Part shown: piece by piece, positions 1 to 7,458 of the stretch
Numbering within the stretch: position 1 is the first letter of the stretch
Layout of the letters: the number at the start of each line of letters is the position of its first letter
Source of the DNA: Bacteroidales bacterium
GTDB lineage: Bacteria > Bacteroidota > Bacteroidia > Bacteroidales > UBA932
DNA length: 34,962 nt
Reading direction: 5' to 3'
Assembly (NCBI GenBank): GCA_017651225.1
Contig: JAGCDF010000057.1
Coordinates: 1 to 34,962, forward strand
Position numbers and translations under genes: made by a program
The notes under the pieces: generated by a model
What the model saw: the letters and a program-made list of their open reading frames with translations, nothing else
Database searches by the model: none
What the model was told of the DNA's origin: nothing

Positions 1-18
1 ATTGAAACCGAAGAATAA
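1..18 (+). CDS. C-terminal tail of a gene running in from upstream, probably rpsF (ribosomal protein S6)
   Basis: The first 18 bases read as Ile-Glu-Thr-Glu-Glu followed by TAA. The tail is acidic, as S6 tails often are, and the next two genes are rpsR and rplI, which usually follow rpsF. The identity is inferred from this gene order only; five residues cannot prove it. Confidence 0.5.
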   Translation: METEE

Positions 19-20
19 TC

Positions 21-27
21 AGGAGGA
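21..27 (+). promoter_or_regulatory. Strong ribosome binding site for rpsR
   Basis: AGGAGGA sits 6 bases before the rpsR ATG at 34. Such a clear Shine-Dalgarno match is unusual in this window, where most genes have none, and fits a highly expressed ribosomal gene. Confidence 0.7.
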
Positions 28-33
28 ATCATT

Positions 34-300
34 ATGGCAAACAACAACGAAATCCGTTATCTGAACCCTCCTACCGTAGAGGTTCGCAAGAAGAAATACT
101 GCCGCTTCAAGAAGGCGGGTATCAAGTATGTCGATTACAAGGACGCCGAGTTCCTCAAGAAGTTCCTCAACGAGCAGGGCAAGATCCTGCCCCGCCGCAT
201 CACGGGTACTTCCCTCAAGTTCCAGCGCAAGGTTGCCCAGGCCGTCAAGCGTGCCCGCTCCCTCGCTCTTCTCCCGTATGTCACCGACCTCCTCAAATAA
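34..300 (+). CDS. rpsR: 30S ribosomal protein S18
   Basis: S18 belongs to the small-subunit platform and binds next to S6. The 88-residue product has the typical core: a basic stretch with [19 protein letters not shown], then a helix ending in [12 protein letters not shown] and a C-terminal basic helix ([14 protein letters not shown]). Length is normal for Bacteroidota S18. The ATG at 34 has a good Shine-Dalgarno site. The gene lies 15 bases after the preceding stop and 10 bases before rplI, so it is part of a ribosomal-protein operon. Confidence 0.97.
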   Translation: MANNNEIRYLNPPTVEVRKKKYCRFKKAGIKYVDYKDAEFLKKFLNEQGKILPRRITGTSLKFQRKVAQAVKRARSLALLPYVTDLLK

Positions 301-310
301 TTGAAGCGTT

Positions 311-763
311 ATGAAGATCATTCTCAAGAAAGAAGTTGCCAATCTCGGCGAGGCCGGAGATGTGGTAGAAGTCAAGACCGGTTACGCGCTCAATTATCTC
401 GTCCCGCAGGGCTACGCCTCCGTCGGCACCCCGTCCGCGCTCAAGCAGCACGCCGAGACCCTTCGCCAGCGCGCCCACAAAGAAGCCAAGCTGGTTGCTG
501 ACGCCCAGGCCCTCGCCGCCAAGATCGAGGCCGTGGAAGTGAAACTGACCGCCAAGGTCGGCGAGAGCGGCAAGCTCTATGGCGCCGTGACCGCCGCCCA
601 GGTGGCCGAGGCCCTCGCCGCCGCCGGTGTCGAGGTCGACAAGAAGAACGTCACCGTTCCTGAGATCAAGGAAGTCGGCGAGTTCGAAGGCAAGGTGAAG
701 TGCTACAAGGGTGTCTTCGCCAAGATCAAGGTCCTCGTGGAGGCCGAAGCTGCCGCTGAATAA
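311..763 (+). CDS. rplI: 50S ribosomal protein L9
   Basis: L9 is a two-domain protein of the large subunit stalk base. The 150 residues begin with the hallmark MKIILKKEVANLGEAGDVVEVK and the NYLVPQGYA segment of the N-terminal RNA-binding domain (about 1-45). A long charged connecting helix (about 45-80) and the C-terminal domain (LYGAVTAAQVAEAL, then CYKGVFAKIKVLVEAE) follow. Length is normal for the family. It is the last gene of the rpsF-rpsR-rplI operon, closed by the hairpin terminator 25 bases downstream. Confidence 0.97.
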   Translation: MKIILKKEVANLGEAGDVVEVKTGYALNYLVPQGYASVGTPSALKQHAETLRQRAHKEAKLVADAQALAAKIEAVEVKLTAKVGESGKLYGAVTAAQVAEALAAAGVEVDKKNVTVPEIKEVGEFEGKVKCYKGVFAKIKVLVEAEAAAE

Positions 764-788
764 ACACCCAATCGGGTTAAAATACCAG

Positions 789-818
789 AGAAAACAGGTC
801 TTTTTAGGCCTGTTTTCT
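789..818 (+). terminator. Intrinsic terminator of the ribosomal-protein operon
   Basis: A perfect 10-bp stem, AGAAAACAGG (789-798) with CCTGTTTTCT (809-818), encloses a 10-base loop. The 3' arm is T-rich and is followed by TATTTAT. It separates rplI from the polysaccharide locus. The stem has matching A and T runs at its base, so it may work on both strands. Confidence 0.8.
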
Positions 819-860
819 TATTTATGCTCAATATTTGCGCTATTCTGACGAAATATTCGC

Positions 861-868
861 TATATTTG
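861..868 (+). promoter_or_regulatory. Bacteroidota-type promoter (-7 element) for the polysaccharide locus
   Basis: TATATTTG matches the TAnnTTTG -7 consensus of Bacteroidota sigma-ABfr. A TTG at 835-837 could act as the -33 element, though the 23-base spacer is long. Transcription would start near 873-876, giving a leader of about 20 bases before the ATG at 894. The position right after a terminator supports a real promoter. Confidence 0.65.
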
Positions 869-893
869 TACGACCACATAAAGGATAAGCACC

Positions 894-2225
894 ATGCCAA
901 ACGGGCAATTCAAGACACTGAAGGCGAGATTCGACCCCCTCATTCAGGACACGTTCCTTTCGTGCCTCGGGTCTTTCTTTGCTTTCCTGATGGTCCGCTG
1001 GCTGGCCAATCCGATCTACGGATTCTCCCTCCACTTCCTTTATTACATCGGCGGCGCCCTGATTTTCACCCTGCTTGGCCTGCTGATTTCAGGCACCATC
1101 CGTCAGGTGAGAATGGGCACCTACCGCTTCTCCACCGACCGGCTCTTCCTGACCTTATTTATTAAGGAAATCGGCATCACCATCCTGATGCTCACGGACC
1201 TGGGCGGCTTCACGCTGCCCGCCCACATCGTGCTGGCCATCATCTCGGACACCCTCTTCTCCGCCATGCTGATCTTCATCATCCGCACCTCGCTCAACCG
1301 CATGCGGGAAGAAGCCCTGGAGATGAAGGAGCTGTCCTTCCGGCCCAACACGCTGGTATTCGGGGACGATGACAACGCCGCGCTCTTTGCCGAGAGCGCC
1401 AAGCAGAGCGGCCGCTACAACATCCTGGGCCTGCTGAGCCGCAACCCCGAGATGGACAAGAAGATCATCCGCGGATTTCTGGTCTACTACATCGCCAACG
1501 ACGCGGCTCTGGCAGCCCTGCAATGGCGTCTGGGCGGCATTGACTGCATCCTCTTCCCGAAAGGAGACGGCGACGACCCCGGCGGAAGCGGAGGTGGCGG
1601 AGGCGGCAGCATTCCCAAAAGCAGCAAGATGAGCCCGTTCGAACGCTTCACCAAGCGAGGTTTCGACATTGTCCTGTCCGGGATCCTGCTGATCGTGTTC
1701 CTTCCTTTGATTCTCATTTGCGCTCTGGCCGTCTTCATCGAGGACGGCACGCCCGTTATATATTCTCAGGAGCGCATCGGCCTGGGCGGACATCCGTTCC
1801 GCATCCTCAAGTTCCGCTCCATGCGGCGGGATGCCGAGGCGATGGGCATCCCGCGCCTCTACACCGGCGACAACGACCCGCGCCTGACCCGCGTGGGCAA
1901 ATTCCTGCGCCAGCACCATCTTGACGAGCTTCCACAGCTCTGGAACGTTTTCCGGGGGGACATGTCCTTCATCGGATACCGCCCGGAGCGGCAATTCTAC
2001 ATAGACCGTATCATGGAGAAGAATCCGCGATACCGGTACCTCTATCAGATCCGACCCGGGGTCACGAGCTACGCGACCCTCTACAACGGATATACCGACA
2101 CCCTGGAAAAGATGCTGACCCGCCTCGACCTCGACCTCTACTACCTGCGAAACCATTCCGTCTGGTTTGATTTCCGGGTGCTGGGGCTGACCTTCCTGAG
2201 CATCGTCAGCGGCAAGAAATTCTAA
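894..2225 (+). CDS. Undecaprenyl-phosphate sugar-1-phosphate transferase (initiating glycosyltransferase of the polysaccharide)
   Basis: Enzymes of this family (WbaP/WcaJ-like, PF02397) start repeat-unit synthesis by moving a sugar phosphate from a nucleotide sugar to undecaprenyl phosphate in the inner membrane. The 443-residue protein has an N-terminal block of hydrophobic segments (about 20-135), a short soluble middle, and the catalytic domain from about 249. That domain has a re-entrant hydrophobic segment (GFDIVLSGILLIVFLPLILI), then YSQERIG, LKFRSMR, DELPQLWN (344-351) and GDMSFIGYRPER, all typical. An unusual Gly/Ser-rich linker lies near 226-241, just before the catalytic domain. It is the first gene of the locus behind its own promoter and is followed closely by the UpxY-like gene. 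The exact sugar cannot be deduced. Confidence 0.92.
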   Translation: MPNGQFKTLKARFDPLIQDTFLSCLGSFFAFLMVRWLANPIYGFSLHFLYYIGGALIFTLLGLLISGTIRQVRMGTYRFSTDRLFLTLFIKEIGITILMLTDLGGFTLPAHIVLAIISDTLFSAMLIFIIRTSLNRMREEALEMKELSFRPNTLVFGDDDNAALFAESAKQSGRYNILGLLSRNPEMDKKIIRGFLVYYIANDAALAALQWRLGGIDCILFPKGDGDDPGGSGGGGGGSIPKSSKMSPFERFTKRGFDIVLSGILLIVFLPLILICALAVFIEDGTPVIYSQERIGLGGHPFRILKFRSMRRDAEAMGIPRLYTGDNDPRLTRVGKFLRQHHLDELPQLWNVFRGDMSFIGYRPERQFYIDRIMEKNPRYRYLYQIRPGVTSYATLYNGYTDTLEKMLTRLDLDLYYLRNHSVWFDFRVLGLTFLSIVSGKKF

Positions 2226-2237
2226 TCCCCGACGACG

Positions 2238-2750
2238 ATGGCCACACGACCCGATCAGACCTGCTGGTTCGCCGCGCACACGCGCTGCGGGGCGGAGCTG
2301 GGCGTTCGCGAGCGCCTCGGCCGCCTGGGGACGGAGCATTTTCTCCCGACCGAGCTGCGTTCGCATACGCGCGGGCGCGCGAAGTATGAGAAGCCGCTCA
2401 TTCCGGGCCTGATTTTTGTCAGAACCACCAAGCGGCAGGCCTGCGCCCTCGCCAACGAGCAGGGCTTGCCGGTGCGCTACCTGATCGACCCCGCCACGAA
2501 GACCCTGCTGGTCGTGCCCGACAAGCAGATGGAGGACTTCCAGCGGGTGCTGAACCTCTCCACCGAGGAGGGCGGCCTGCTCGACCGGCCCCTCGCCTTG
2601 GGCGACCGGGTCCGCGTGATTAAGGGCGTGCTGAACGGTGTCGAAGGACGCGTGCTGGAATTCCACGGACGTACCTACGTGGTCGTCGAACTGCTGGGCA
2701 GCTGGTTCGCCCGCGCCGACGTCCCCCGCGCCTGGCTAGAGTTGATTTAG
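2238..2750 (+). CDS. UpxY-type NusG-like transcription antiterminator
   Basis: UpxY proteins are specialised NusG paralogues that let RNA polymerase read through the leader of their own capsule operon. The 170 residues begin with CWFAAHTRCGAE, the usual start of an NGN domain (about 8-100), with FLPTELRSHTRGRAKYEKPLIPGLIFV typical of this subgroup. A C-terminal KOW-like motif follows (LGDRVRVIKGVLNGVEGRVLEF, about 120-145). It starts 12 bases after the sugar transferase. In classical Bacteroides capsule loci UpxY is the first gene and is paired with UpxZ; here it is second and no UpxZ is visible. The gene most likely controls this polysaccharide locus, but the target leader is not proven. Confidence 0.88.
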   Translation: MATRPDQTCWFAAHTRCGAELGVRERLGRLGTEHFLPTELRSHTRGRAKYEKPLIPGLIFVRTTKRQACALANEQGLPVRYLIDPATKTLLVVPDKQMEDFQRVLNLSTEEGGLLDRPLALGDRVRVIKGVLNGVEGRVLEFHGRTYVVVELLGSWFARADVPRAWLELI

Positions 2751-2796
2751 ACCCATCAAGTGAAACTTTTAAGTATAAGGAAACGTATATAACTAT

Positions 2797-2985
2797 ATGA
2801 GCAACAAGAAAGTGAACTACACTGCACCGGTCATCCTGGAGGATCTCGCCCTCGAGCTCGAGGCGGAGATTCTCGGAGCCTCTGCCGAGCTTCAGGTCGA
2901 TGAAAGCATAGAAAAAGTTGAGACGATGGGCCAGGAAATCGGCGGCACCATCGACGCCAACCAGTGGACCCAGGGCTGGGAGTAG
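2797..2985 (+). CDS. Small acidic 62-residue protein of unknown function
   Basis: I do not recognise a characterised family. The peptide starts MSNKKVNYTAPVILEDL, is rich in Glu, has no membrane segment or signal peptide, and ends with NQWTQGWE. A basic start followed by Y-x-A-P is seen in many short Bacteroidales proteins, and a Y-x-x-P motif is also part of leader peptides of some ribosomally made, modified peptides. The ATG at 2797 is preceded by AAGGAAACG (2777-2785). It sits between the antiterminator and a secreted lipoprotein, 21 bases before the latter, so the two are probably co-transcribed. Function is unknown. Confidence 0.65.
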   Translation: MSNKKVNYTAPVILEDLALELEAEILGASAELQVDESIEKVETMGQEIGGTIDANQWTQGWE

Positions 2986-3006
2986 CCCGACAAAACAGCT
3001 TTGCCT

Positions 3007-4884
3007 ATGAGATTCAGAACCCTCATACTGGCGGGAGCGTCGCTCCTCGCCTTGGTTTCCTGCGATAAACTCTTCATGGGAGACCGCACGGGCAAGCCCG
3101 TGACATTCAGCGCCTCCTCCGATGTCGATCTCGCCACGAAAACCGCCTACTCCGGCGAAGTCATCGACGGCCGCGAGCGCATCAACTGGGTTGACAAGGA
3201 CCCGGTCCGGATGTTCATGCTCACGCACGACCAGTGGCGGGGCAACGACGAACTGGACACCAAGACCTACTACGTCGTCGATATCCGCGAGGAAGGCGAC
3301 AAGAGCGTAGGCAAGGTGGCCGCCACCGGCGCCTTCCTGACCTGGAAGGAGAACATGGTGCACGACTTCTACAGCGTCTATCCCGGCAACTACATCGGCA
3401 GCGCCAACATTTCCGGCAACAGCCGGGCCATCAATCTGACCCTTCCCTCCGCCCAGTCCGGAGACATCGCCGCCAACATGCGTTATGCCTACATGGCGGC
3501 CATCCACGAGGGTTATGAAACAACAGGCAGGGGCAGCGTCGTCCTGGACTACTATCCGATGGTGACCACGGTCTACATCACGCTCAACAACGCCACGCAG
3601 GATCCGATCACCGTCAGGAGCGTCCGCATCAAGTCAACGGACAGCCAGGCGCTCGTCGGCACCTACACCATCACCTCCAGTGGCGGCACCACCCCATTTG
3701 CTCCTCAGAGCTGGGGTGCTACCGCGATCTCTCCGGAAGTGTCCGTGGTGCTCGACAACGCCACCCTGCAGCCCGGCGGCAGCACGAAATGCGTCATCTT
3801 CCTGATGCCCACCACCACCTACAACACCAACAACCTGAAGCTGACGGTCGTGACCAACGGCGGCATCTCCGACATCTCCATGGCCAACGCCGGCAACATC
3901 CAGTTCGAACCGTGCAAGAAATACAACGTGGCCTTCAACATCGAGGAACGGCCGATCCAGTATAACGACCTCACCCCGGTGATGAACAACCTCTGCGTGC
4001 TGTCCAATTCCCCGATCTGCGGCAACTTCGAGTTCCTCCCGTGGGCGAATCCTCCGGGATTGTACTACAAATCCGATGACTGGCCCAAGATTCCCGTCTC
4101 CGACGAAGACCTCAATGCGGCACTGCTGGAGGTGACGGAAATCTCAAATGTCGGCGACCACTCCATGGACTACCTGATGCACGACCTCACGCCGGCGGAC
4201 TTCGCCATCTTCCCGAACCTGCAGTCCATCAACCTGTCCATGTCGAACAACAACAACAGTTTCTCCGTAGCGGACCTGAGCAACCTGATCGAACTGATCT
4301 ACGCAGGCACCGCCAAGAGCCTGTCCGTTGCGAACTGTTCTTTCGACCCGGACAATGTCCACCCGCTGATTATCCGGGCGAACTCCCAGGAAATGGAGAG
4401 TATCAGCCTGACCAACATCTCGGGCCTTCAGGAGATTGACATCGAAGGCGGCGAGGAGGGCGGCGGCGGCCAGATCGGCAACGTCTTCATCCAGAACTGC
4501 CCGGACCTCAAGACCATCAAGATCCTGCAGTCCAGCGGCGATATCGTCATGCGCAAGGCCGTCTTCGACAATCTGCAGTCCATCGAGACCATTTATATCG
4601 AACGCGCCAACTACACGACCGACATCGAGGTCAACGACTGCCCCGACCTCAAGCGTTTCATCGTGTGCAACCAGGCGAACTGGTTATTCTCCCGCTTTGC
4701 AGTGAACAACTGCCCCTCCCTGGGAGATGCGGCGCCGGACGATTCCGAGTACGGCGTGACCGGTCTCAGCATCGAAAAGGTCAGCGAGGAATTCGCGGCG
4801 TGGAAATTCAACTGTCCGCGCCTGGGACCGACGCTCAATACGAGCAACAAGTACGGCCCGACGACGATTACTTTCCGCGAGTAG
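3007..4884 (+). CDS. Fimbrillin-like surface lipoprotein with an LRR-like C-terminal half
   Basis: The 625-residue product begins with a lipoprotein signal (MRFRTLILAGASLLALVSC, lipid-modified Cys19). I chose the ATG at 3007 rather than TTG at 3001 because it gives a standard signal. Residues about 30-320 look like a Mfa/FimA-type fimbrillin-like domain: 'TKTAYSG' (44-50), 'RINWVDKDPVRMF' and repeated short beta-strand segments. From about 390 the sequence turns into irregular leucine-rich-like repeats (NLQSINLS, LSNLIELIYAG, LQEIDIEGG, CPDLKTIKIL, CPDLKRFIV, CPSLGD) with a Gly/Glu-rich break at about 480-487. Such proteins are exported to the cell surface; adhesion is a reasonable but unproven role. 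Its end overlaps the convergent gene at 4868 by 17 bases. Confidence 0.8.
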   Translation: MRFRTLILAGASLLALVSCDKLFMGDRTGKPVTFSASSDVDLATKTAYSGEVIDGRERINWVDKDPVRMFMLTHDQWRGNDELDTKTYYVVDIREEGDKSVGKVAATGAFLTWKENMVHDFYSVYPGNYIGSANISGNSRAINLTLPSAQSGDIAANMRYAYMAAIHEGYETTGRGSVVLDYYPMVTTVYITLNNATQDPITVRSVRIKSTDSQALVGTYTITSSGGTTPFAPQSWGATAISPEVSVVLDNATLQPGGSTKCVIFLMPTTTYNTNNLKLTVVTNGGISDISMANAGNIQFEPCKKYNVAFNIEERPIQYNDLTPVMNNLCVLSNSPICGNFEFLPWANPPGLYYKSDDWPKIPVSDEDLNAALLEVTEISNVGDHSMDYLMHDLTPADFAIFPNLQSINLSMSNNNNSFSVADLSNLIELIYAGTAKSLSVANCSFDPDNVHPLIIRANSQEMESISLTNISGLQEIDIEGGEEGGGGQIGNVFIQNCPDLKTIKILQSSGDIVMRKAVFDNLQSIETIYIERANYTTDIEVNDCPDLKRFIVCNQANWLFSRFAVNNCPSLGDAAPDDSEYGVTGLSIEKVSEEFAAWKFNCPRLGPTLNTSNKYGPTTITFRE

Positions 4885-5848
4885 ACAGGTTCCCCAGCGC
4901 CAGTTCCCAGACAGTAGCAAAGGTCTCTCGGGGACAGTAAGATAAAGAGAACGGCAGCCGCCGCAGGAAAGCCCCTGTGGTGGCTGCTTTCGTTGGGGCG
5001 TGGTGGGCGAAGTGGCCGGAATTCCGGACAATGCGGCGCAGGCGTTCCGGATCGACGGGACGGTAGTCCGCCAGGCAGCAAGCCGGGTCAAGGCTAAAAT
5101 CGGCCACCAATAGTGAGCAGAGCAGGTTATGCCAGCGCAGCAGGCCGGCATATTTCAGCGCTGCGCGAAGCTCCGACTTGTCATATTTCCCTTCCAGCCG
5201 TGCCAGCGCGACGGCCATATCGCAGAGCTGTTTGCAGCCCAGGCCGTGCCCGATCACGTGCTTGAAAATGTGAGCCGACAGCAGGAGAATTTCTCCGCAG
5301 GGAGAGCCCGGCTCAGGCAACTTTTCCGCCCGGCGATGGATGTCGAAATAACGCGGGTGCAACTCGATGGTTACGAGGTTCCGGGTCAGCACCAGCGCGC
5401 CGTCCGAGGCCATTTTTGCCGTTGGAAAGAGCGCCCACGCACGCGAGAATTCACCTTTCGGGAGATACAGGTCAATGTCGCCGACCTGACGGGCGAACGG
5501 GTCCGCATAATACTTCGCCGCCTCGCGCCCCTTCTGGATGACGGGATGCAGTCCGGCGTCAGCCAACTGCTGCAGCAAATCTGCCTGTACGCGCGCATAG
5601 CGCGCATTCGCCCGGGAAAACGCCTCTTCTATCGTCTTGAGAATGGGTTGGATTTTCTCCGGTGGCTGCTGATCAGCGGGCAACTGCGCGATTCCCTTCA
5701 GGAACAGGCCCATCACGGCCTGTTCGCGGCTCAGCGCCAGCAGCTGCTCCCACCCGGCCGTATCCGGCACGGACGACAGTTGCAGCGCCCGCTCCCACAG
5801 GCCCGCGCGCAAAATAGCTAAGAATGAATTCCAAACACGGTCGGACAT
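4868..5848 (-). CDS. Nucleotidyltransferase-fold protein (NTP_transf_5 type)
   Basis: The 326-residue product matches the NTP_transf_5 (PF14907) pattern. There is an N-terminal helical part with 'LLALSREQAVMGLFLKGI', then 'GLHPVIQKGREAAKYYADPFARQVGDIDLYLP', where the GDIDLYL acidic pair is the expected metal-binding site, then 'TIELHPRYFDIH' and a helical C-terminus. Substrates of this family are mostly unknown. It is the only opposite-strand gene in the window. It converges on the lipoprotein gene (17-base overlap of 3' ends) and is divergent from the SGNH hydrolase with 40 bases between starts. Similar genes are often found near polysaccharide or peptide-modification clusters; its link to this locus is inferred from position only. 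Confidence 0.75.
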   Translation of the reverse strand: MSDRVWNSFLAILRAGLWERALQLSSVPDTAGWEQLLALSREQAVMGLFLKGIAQLPADQQPPEKIQPILKTIEEAFSRANARYARVQADLLQQLADAGLHPVIQKGREAAKYYADPFARQVGDIDLYLPKGEFSRAWALFPTAKMASDGALVLTRNLVTIELHPRYFDIHRRAEKLPEPGSPCGEILLLSAHIFKHVIGHGLGCKQLCDMAVALARLEGKYDKSELRAALKYAGLLRWHNLLCSLLVADFSLDPACCLADYRPVDPERLRRIVRNSGHFAHHAPTKAATTGAFLRRLPFSLSYCPRETFATVWELALGNLSTRGK

Positions 5849-5852
5849 AGCT

Positions 5853-5860
5853 CAAAGGTA
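5853..5860 (-). promoter_or_regulatory. Possible -7 promoter element for the minus-strand nucleotidyltransferase gene
   Basis: On the minus strand TACCTTTG fits TAnnTTTG and ends only 4 bases before the ATG (5848-5846). If used, transcription would begin at or within a base or two of the start codon, giving a leaderless or nearly leaderless mRNA. No clear -33 TTG is visible, so support is weak. Confidence 0.35.
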
Positions 5861-5871
5861 GGAAATTTTCG

Positions 5872-5879
5872 TATATTTG
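5872..5879 (+). promoter_or_regulatory. Bacteroidota-type -7 element for the SGNH hydrolase gene
   Basis: TATATTTG is a full match to TAnnTTTG and ends 9 bases before the ATG at 5889. Transcription would start a few bases before the start codon, so the mRNA would have almost no leader. A matching -33 TTG is not obvious. It lies back to back with the minus-strand element at 5853-5860. Confidence 0.55.
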
Positions 5880-5888
5880 TCCCTCGGA

Positions 5889-6599
5889 ATGAAGAGAATT
5901 CTGCTCATATTCTCCCTGCTGCTGACGTTGGATGCCTTCGCGCAGGAGCAGCTCTTGAGGATGCCCCAGCGAGGGTTTAATCCTCCGAAGGAAGTCCGGA
6001 ATTCCCCGCTTTACGAAAAGAAAATCGTCGTCTTTGGTGACAGCTATGTCCAGAACGCCGGCCGCCCCATCGAGGAGACCTGGCACTACAAGCTGGCCCG
6101 CAAATACAACATGGAGTACCACAACTGGGGGCGGAACGGCAACTGCCTGGCCTACGAGTGGGAAACCGAGCGCTTCGGCCCTCCCATGTACGAGCGATAC
6201 ACCTCCCTGCCGGATTCTGTTGACTACGTCATCGTCATGGGCGGTCACAACGACGCCATGCTGATGAATCGTTACGGAGACAACACCGATTTCTTCCGCT
6301 CCAAGCTGGACATCCTCTGCAAAGGTCTGAAACAGAAGTACCCCAACGCCATCATCTGTTTCGTGACCCCCTGGAACGTTCCGCAGCCCATGTACCGAGA
6401 GACGGTGCATGTCATAGAAGAAGTCTGCGGCCGCTACGGAATCCCGGTTTACAATGCACTTCTCCATAGCGGCATAAATGTGCGGTTCCAAGGTTTCCGG
6501 CGCTTTTACTTCCAAGGCCCCAACGACATGGCTCACCTCAACGACAGGGGCCACGACCTCTTCCTCCCCCGCATAGAACCCTTCCTCCTGGGACTCTAA
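5889..6599 (+). CDS. Exported SGNH/GDSL-type hydrolase
   Basis: The 236-residue product starts with a signal peptide (MKRILLIFSLLLTLDAFAQ). The mature part has all SGNH blocks: block I 'VVFGDSY' with nucleophile Ser52, block II 'NWGRNGNCL', block III 'GGHND' with Asn121, and block V 'DMAH' with Asp213 and His216. Such enzymes are esterases, lipases or carbohydrate de-acetylases. In a polysaccharide locus, removal or transfer of O-acetyl groups outside the inner membrane is a plausible role. I chose the ATG at 5889 rather than an upstream TTG (5877), which lies inside the promoter element. Its substrate cannot be read from sequence. Confidence 0.85.
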   Translation: MKRILLIFSLLLTLDAFAQEQLLRMPQRGFNPPKEVRNSPLYEKKIVVFGDSYVQNAGRPIEETWHYKLARKYNMEYHNWGRNGNCLAYEWETERFGPPMYERYTSLPDSVDYVIVMGGHNDAMLMNRYGDNTDFFRSKLDILCKGLKQKYPNAIICFVTPWNVPQPMYRETVHVIEEVCGRYGIPVYNALLHSGINVRFQGFRRFYFQGPNDMAHLNDRGHDLFLPRIEPFLLGL

Positions 6600-6610
6600 T
6601 CCCCGCCGTC

Positions 6611-6634
6611 ATTCGCCGGCTCCGACCGGCGAAT
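6611..6634 (+). terminator. Hairpin after the SGNH hydrolase gene, possible terminator
   Basis: ATTCGCCGG (6611-6619) pairs perfectly with CCGGCGAAT (6626-6634) around a 6-base loop, 11 bases after the stop codon. No T-run follows, so it may be a weak terminator or an mRNA-stabilising 3' hairpin. It is part of the 190-base gap 6600-6789. Confidence 0.5.
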
Positions 6635-6658
6635 CTACATTTCAGCCACGTCAGAGGC

Positions 6659-6693
6659 TTGTTATTTCAGTAAAAAACAAATATATTTGTTTT
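6659..6693 (+). promoter_or_regulatory. Promoter inside a perfect 20-bp palindrome, upstream of the outer-membrane barrel gene
   Basis: A -33 TTG (6659-6661) and a -7 TATATTTG (6682-6689) are 20 bases apart, close to the Bacteroidota consensus. The -7 element lies within a perfect palindrome, 6674-6693 (AAAACAAATA and its complement), so a mirror element CAAATATA exists on the other strand. The predicted leader to the ATG at 6790 is about 95 bases. The palindrome could bind a dimeric regulator, but that is only a possibility. Confidence 0.65.
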
Positions 6694-6789
6694 TGAGATG
6701 GCTCGCCATTTCATATCTCCATCCCGGATCTGCCCCTGCAGGCCCGATGGCGAAGCCGTAAAATCTTAGCAATCAAAGACTTCCATACC

Positions 6790-7458
6790 ATGATGCGCAA
6801 GATGGCGCTGCTGCTTGCAGCTTTTCTTCTGAGCGTGACCGCCCTAGCGCGTCCGCTCCCGGATCGTTATTCCCCGTACCAGTACGGGCACCGCTGGTAC
6901 TTCTCATTTCAGGCCGGCCCGGCCTACTCCCCGGCAGAGTATCAGGACTCATACTTTGCGAACGGCAAGGGCTTTGACGCCCTCTCCTGGCATGGCGCCC
7001 TCGCCTTCGGCTACAATTTCAACGACGCCTGGGACCTGCGCATCTCCGGCGTGTACGGCTACAATGCAGGCGCCCTGTCGCCCTACAACGGATTCTATCC
7101 CCATCGTTACCACGCAGCAGAACTGTTCGCTGACGTGATCCTCAATTACAACGCACTGGCCGAGTACGACACCGCTTTCAATTTCAAGACCTACGCCGGC
7201 ATCGGCGGCGCCTACACCTTCGGTTTTCCCGTCGTGATGCACCCCTACCAGGTGCTGGATTCGCCCAACCTCGTCCCGGCTGCCCGCCTAGGCGCCATTT
7301 TCGAGTACGACTACAAGAGCGGCTTCGGCTGGTTTGCGGACATCTGCGCGGAAGCCTATACCGACTGGTACAATGGCCACGAGTCCGACAAGTTCCCGCT
7401 GGATATGGGTCTCAAACTGTCATTTGGCATTATCTATCACTTCCCACTTGCCCGGTAA
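6790..7458 (+). CDS. Small outer-membrane beta-barrel protein
   Basis: The 222-residue product has a signal peptide (MMRKMALLLAAFLLSVTALA) and then alternating aromatic/hydrophobic strands: 'RWYFSFQAGPAYS', 'GALAFGYNFNDAWDLRISGVYGY', 'ELFADVILNYNAL', 'FKTYAGIGGAYTFGF', 'AARLGAIFEYDY', 'GFGWFADICAEAY', ending 'LKLSFGIIYHF'. A final strand ending near an aromatic residue is typical of outer-membrane barrels, about 8 strands by length. It stops immediately before the flippase gene (adjacent bases), so it may be the first gene of the long downstream transcript. Function is unknown. Confidence 0.8.
   Translation: MMRKMALLLAAFLLSVTALARPLPDRYSPYQYGHRWYFSFQAGPAYSPAEYQDSYFANGKGFDALSWHGALAFGYNFNDAWDLRISGVYGYNAGALSPYNGFYPHRYHAAELFADVILNYNALAEYDTAFNFKTYAGIGGAYTFGFPVVMHPYQVLDSPNLVPAARLGAIFEYDYKSGFGWFADICAEAYTDWYNGHESDKFPLDMGLKLSFGIIYHFPLAR

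Noticed and set aside
1155-2666. A 503-codon minus-strand frame across the transferase and antiterminator genes
   Set aside because: It spans two recognised plus-strand genes and has no domain pattern.
2751-2796. A terminator or riboswitch between the antiterminator and the small peptide gene
   Set aside because: The 46 bases are A/T-rich with only short imperfect pairing, too short for a known riboswitch.
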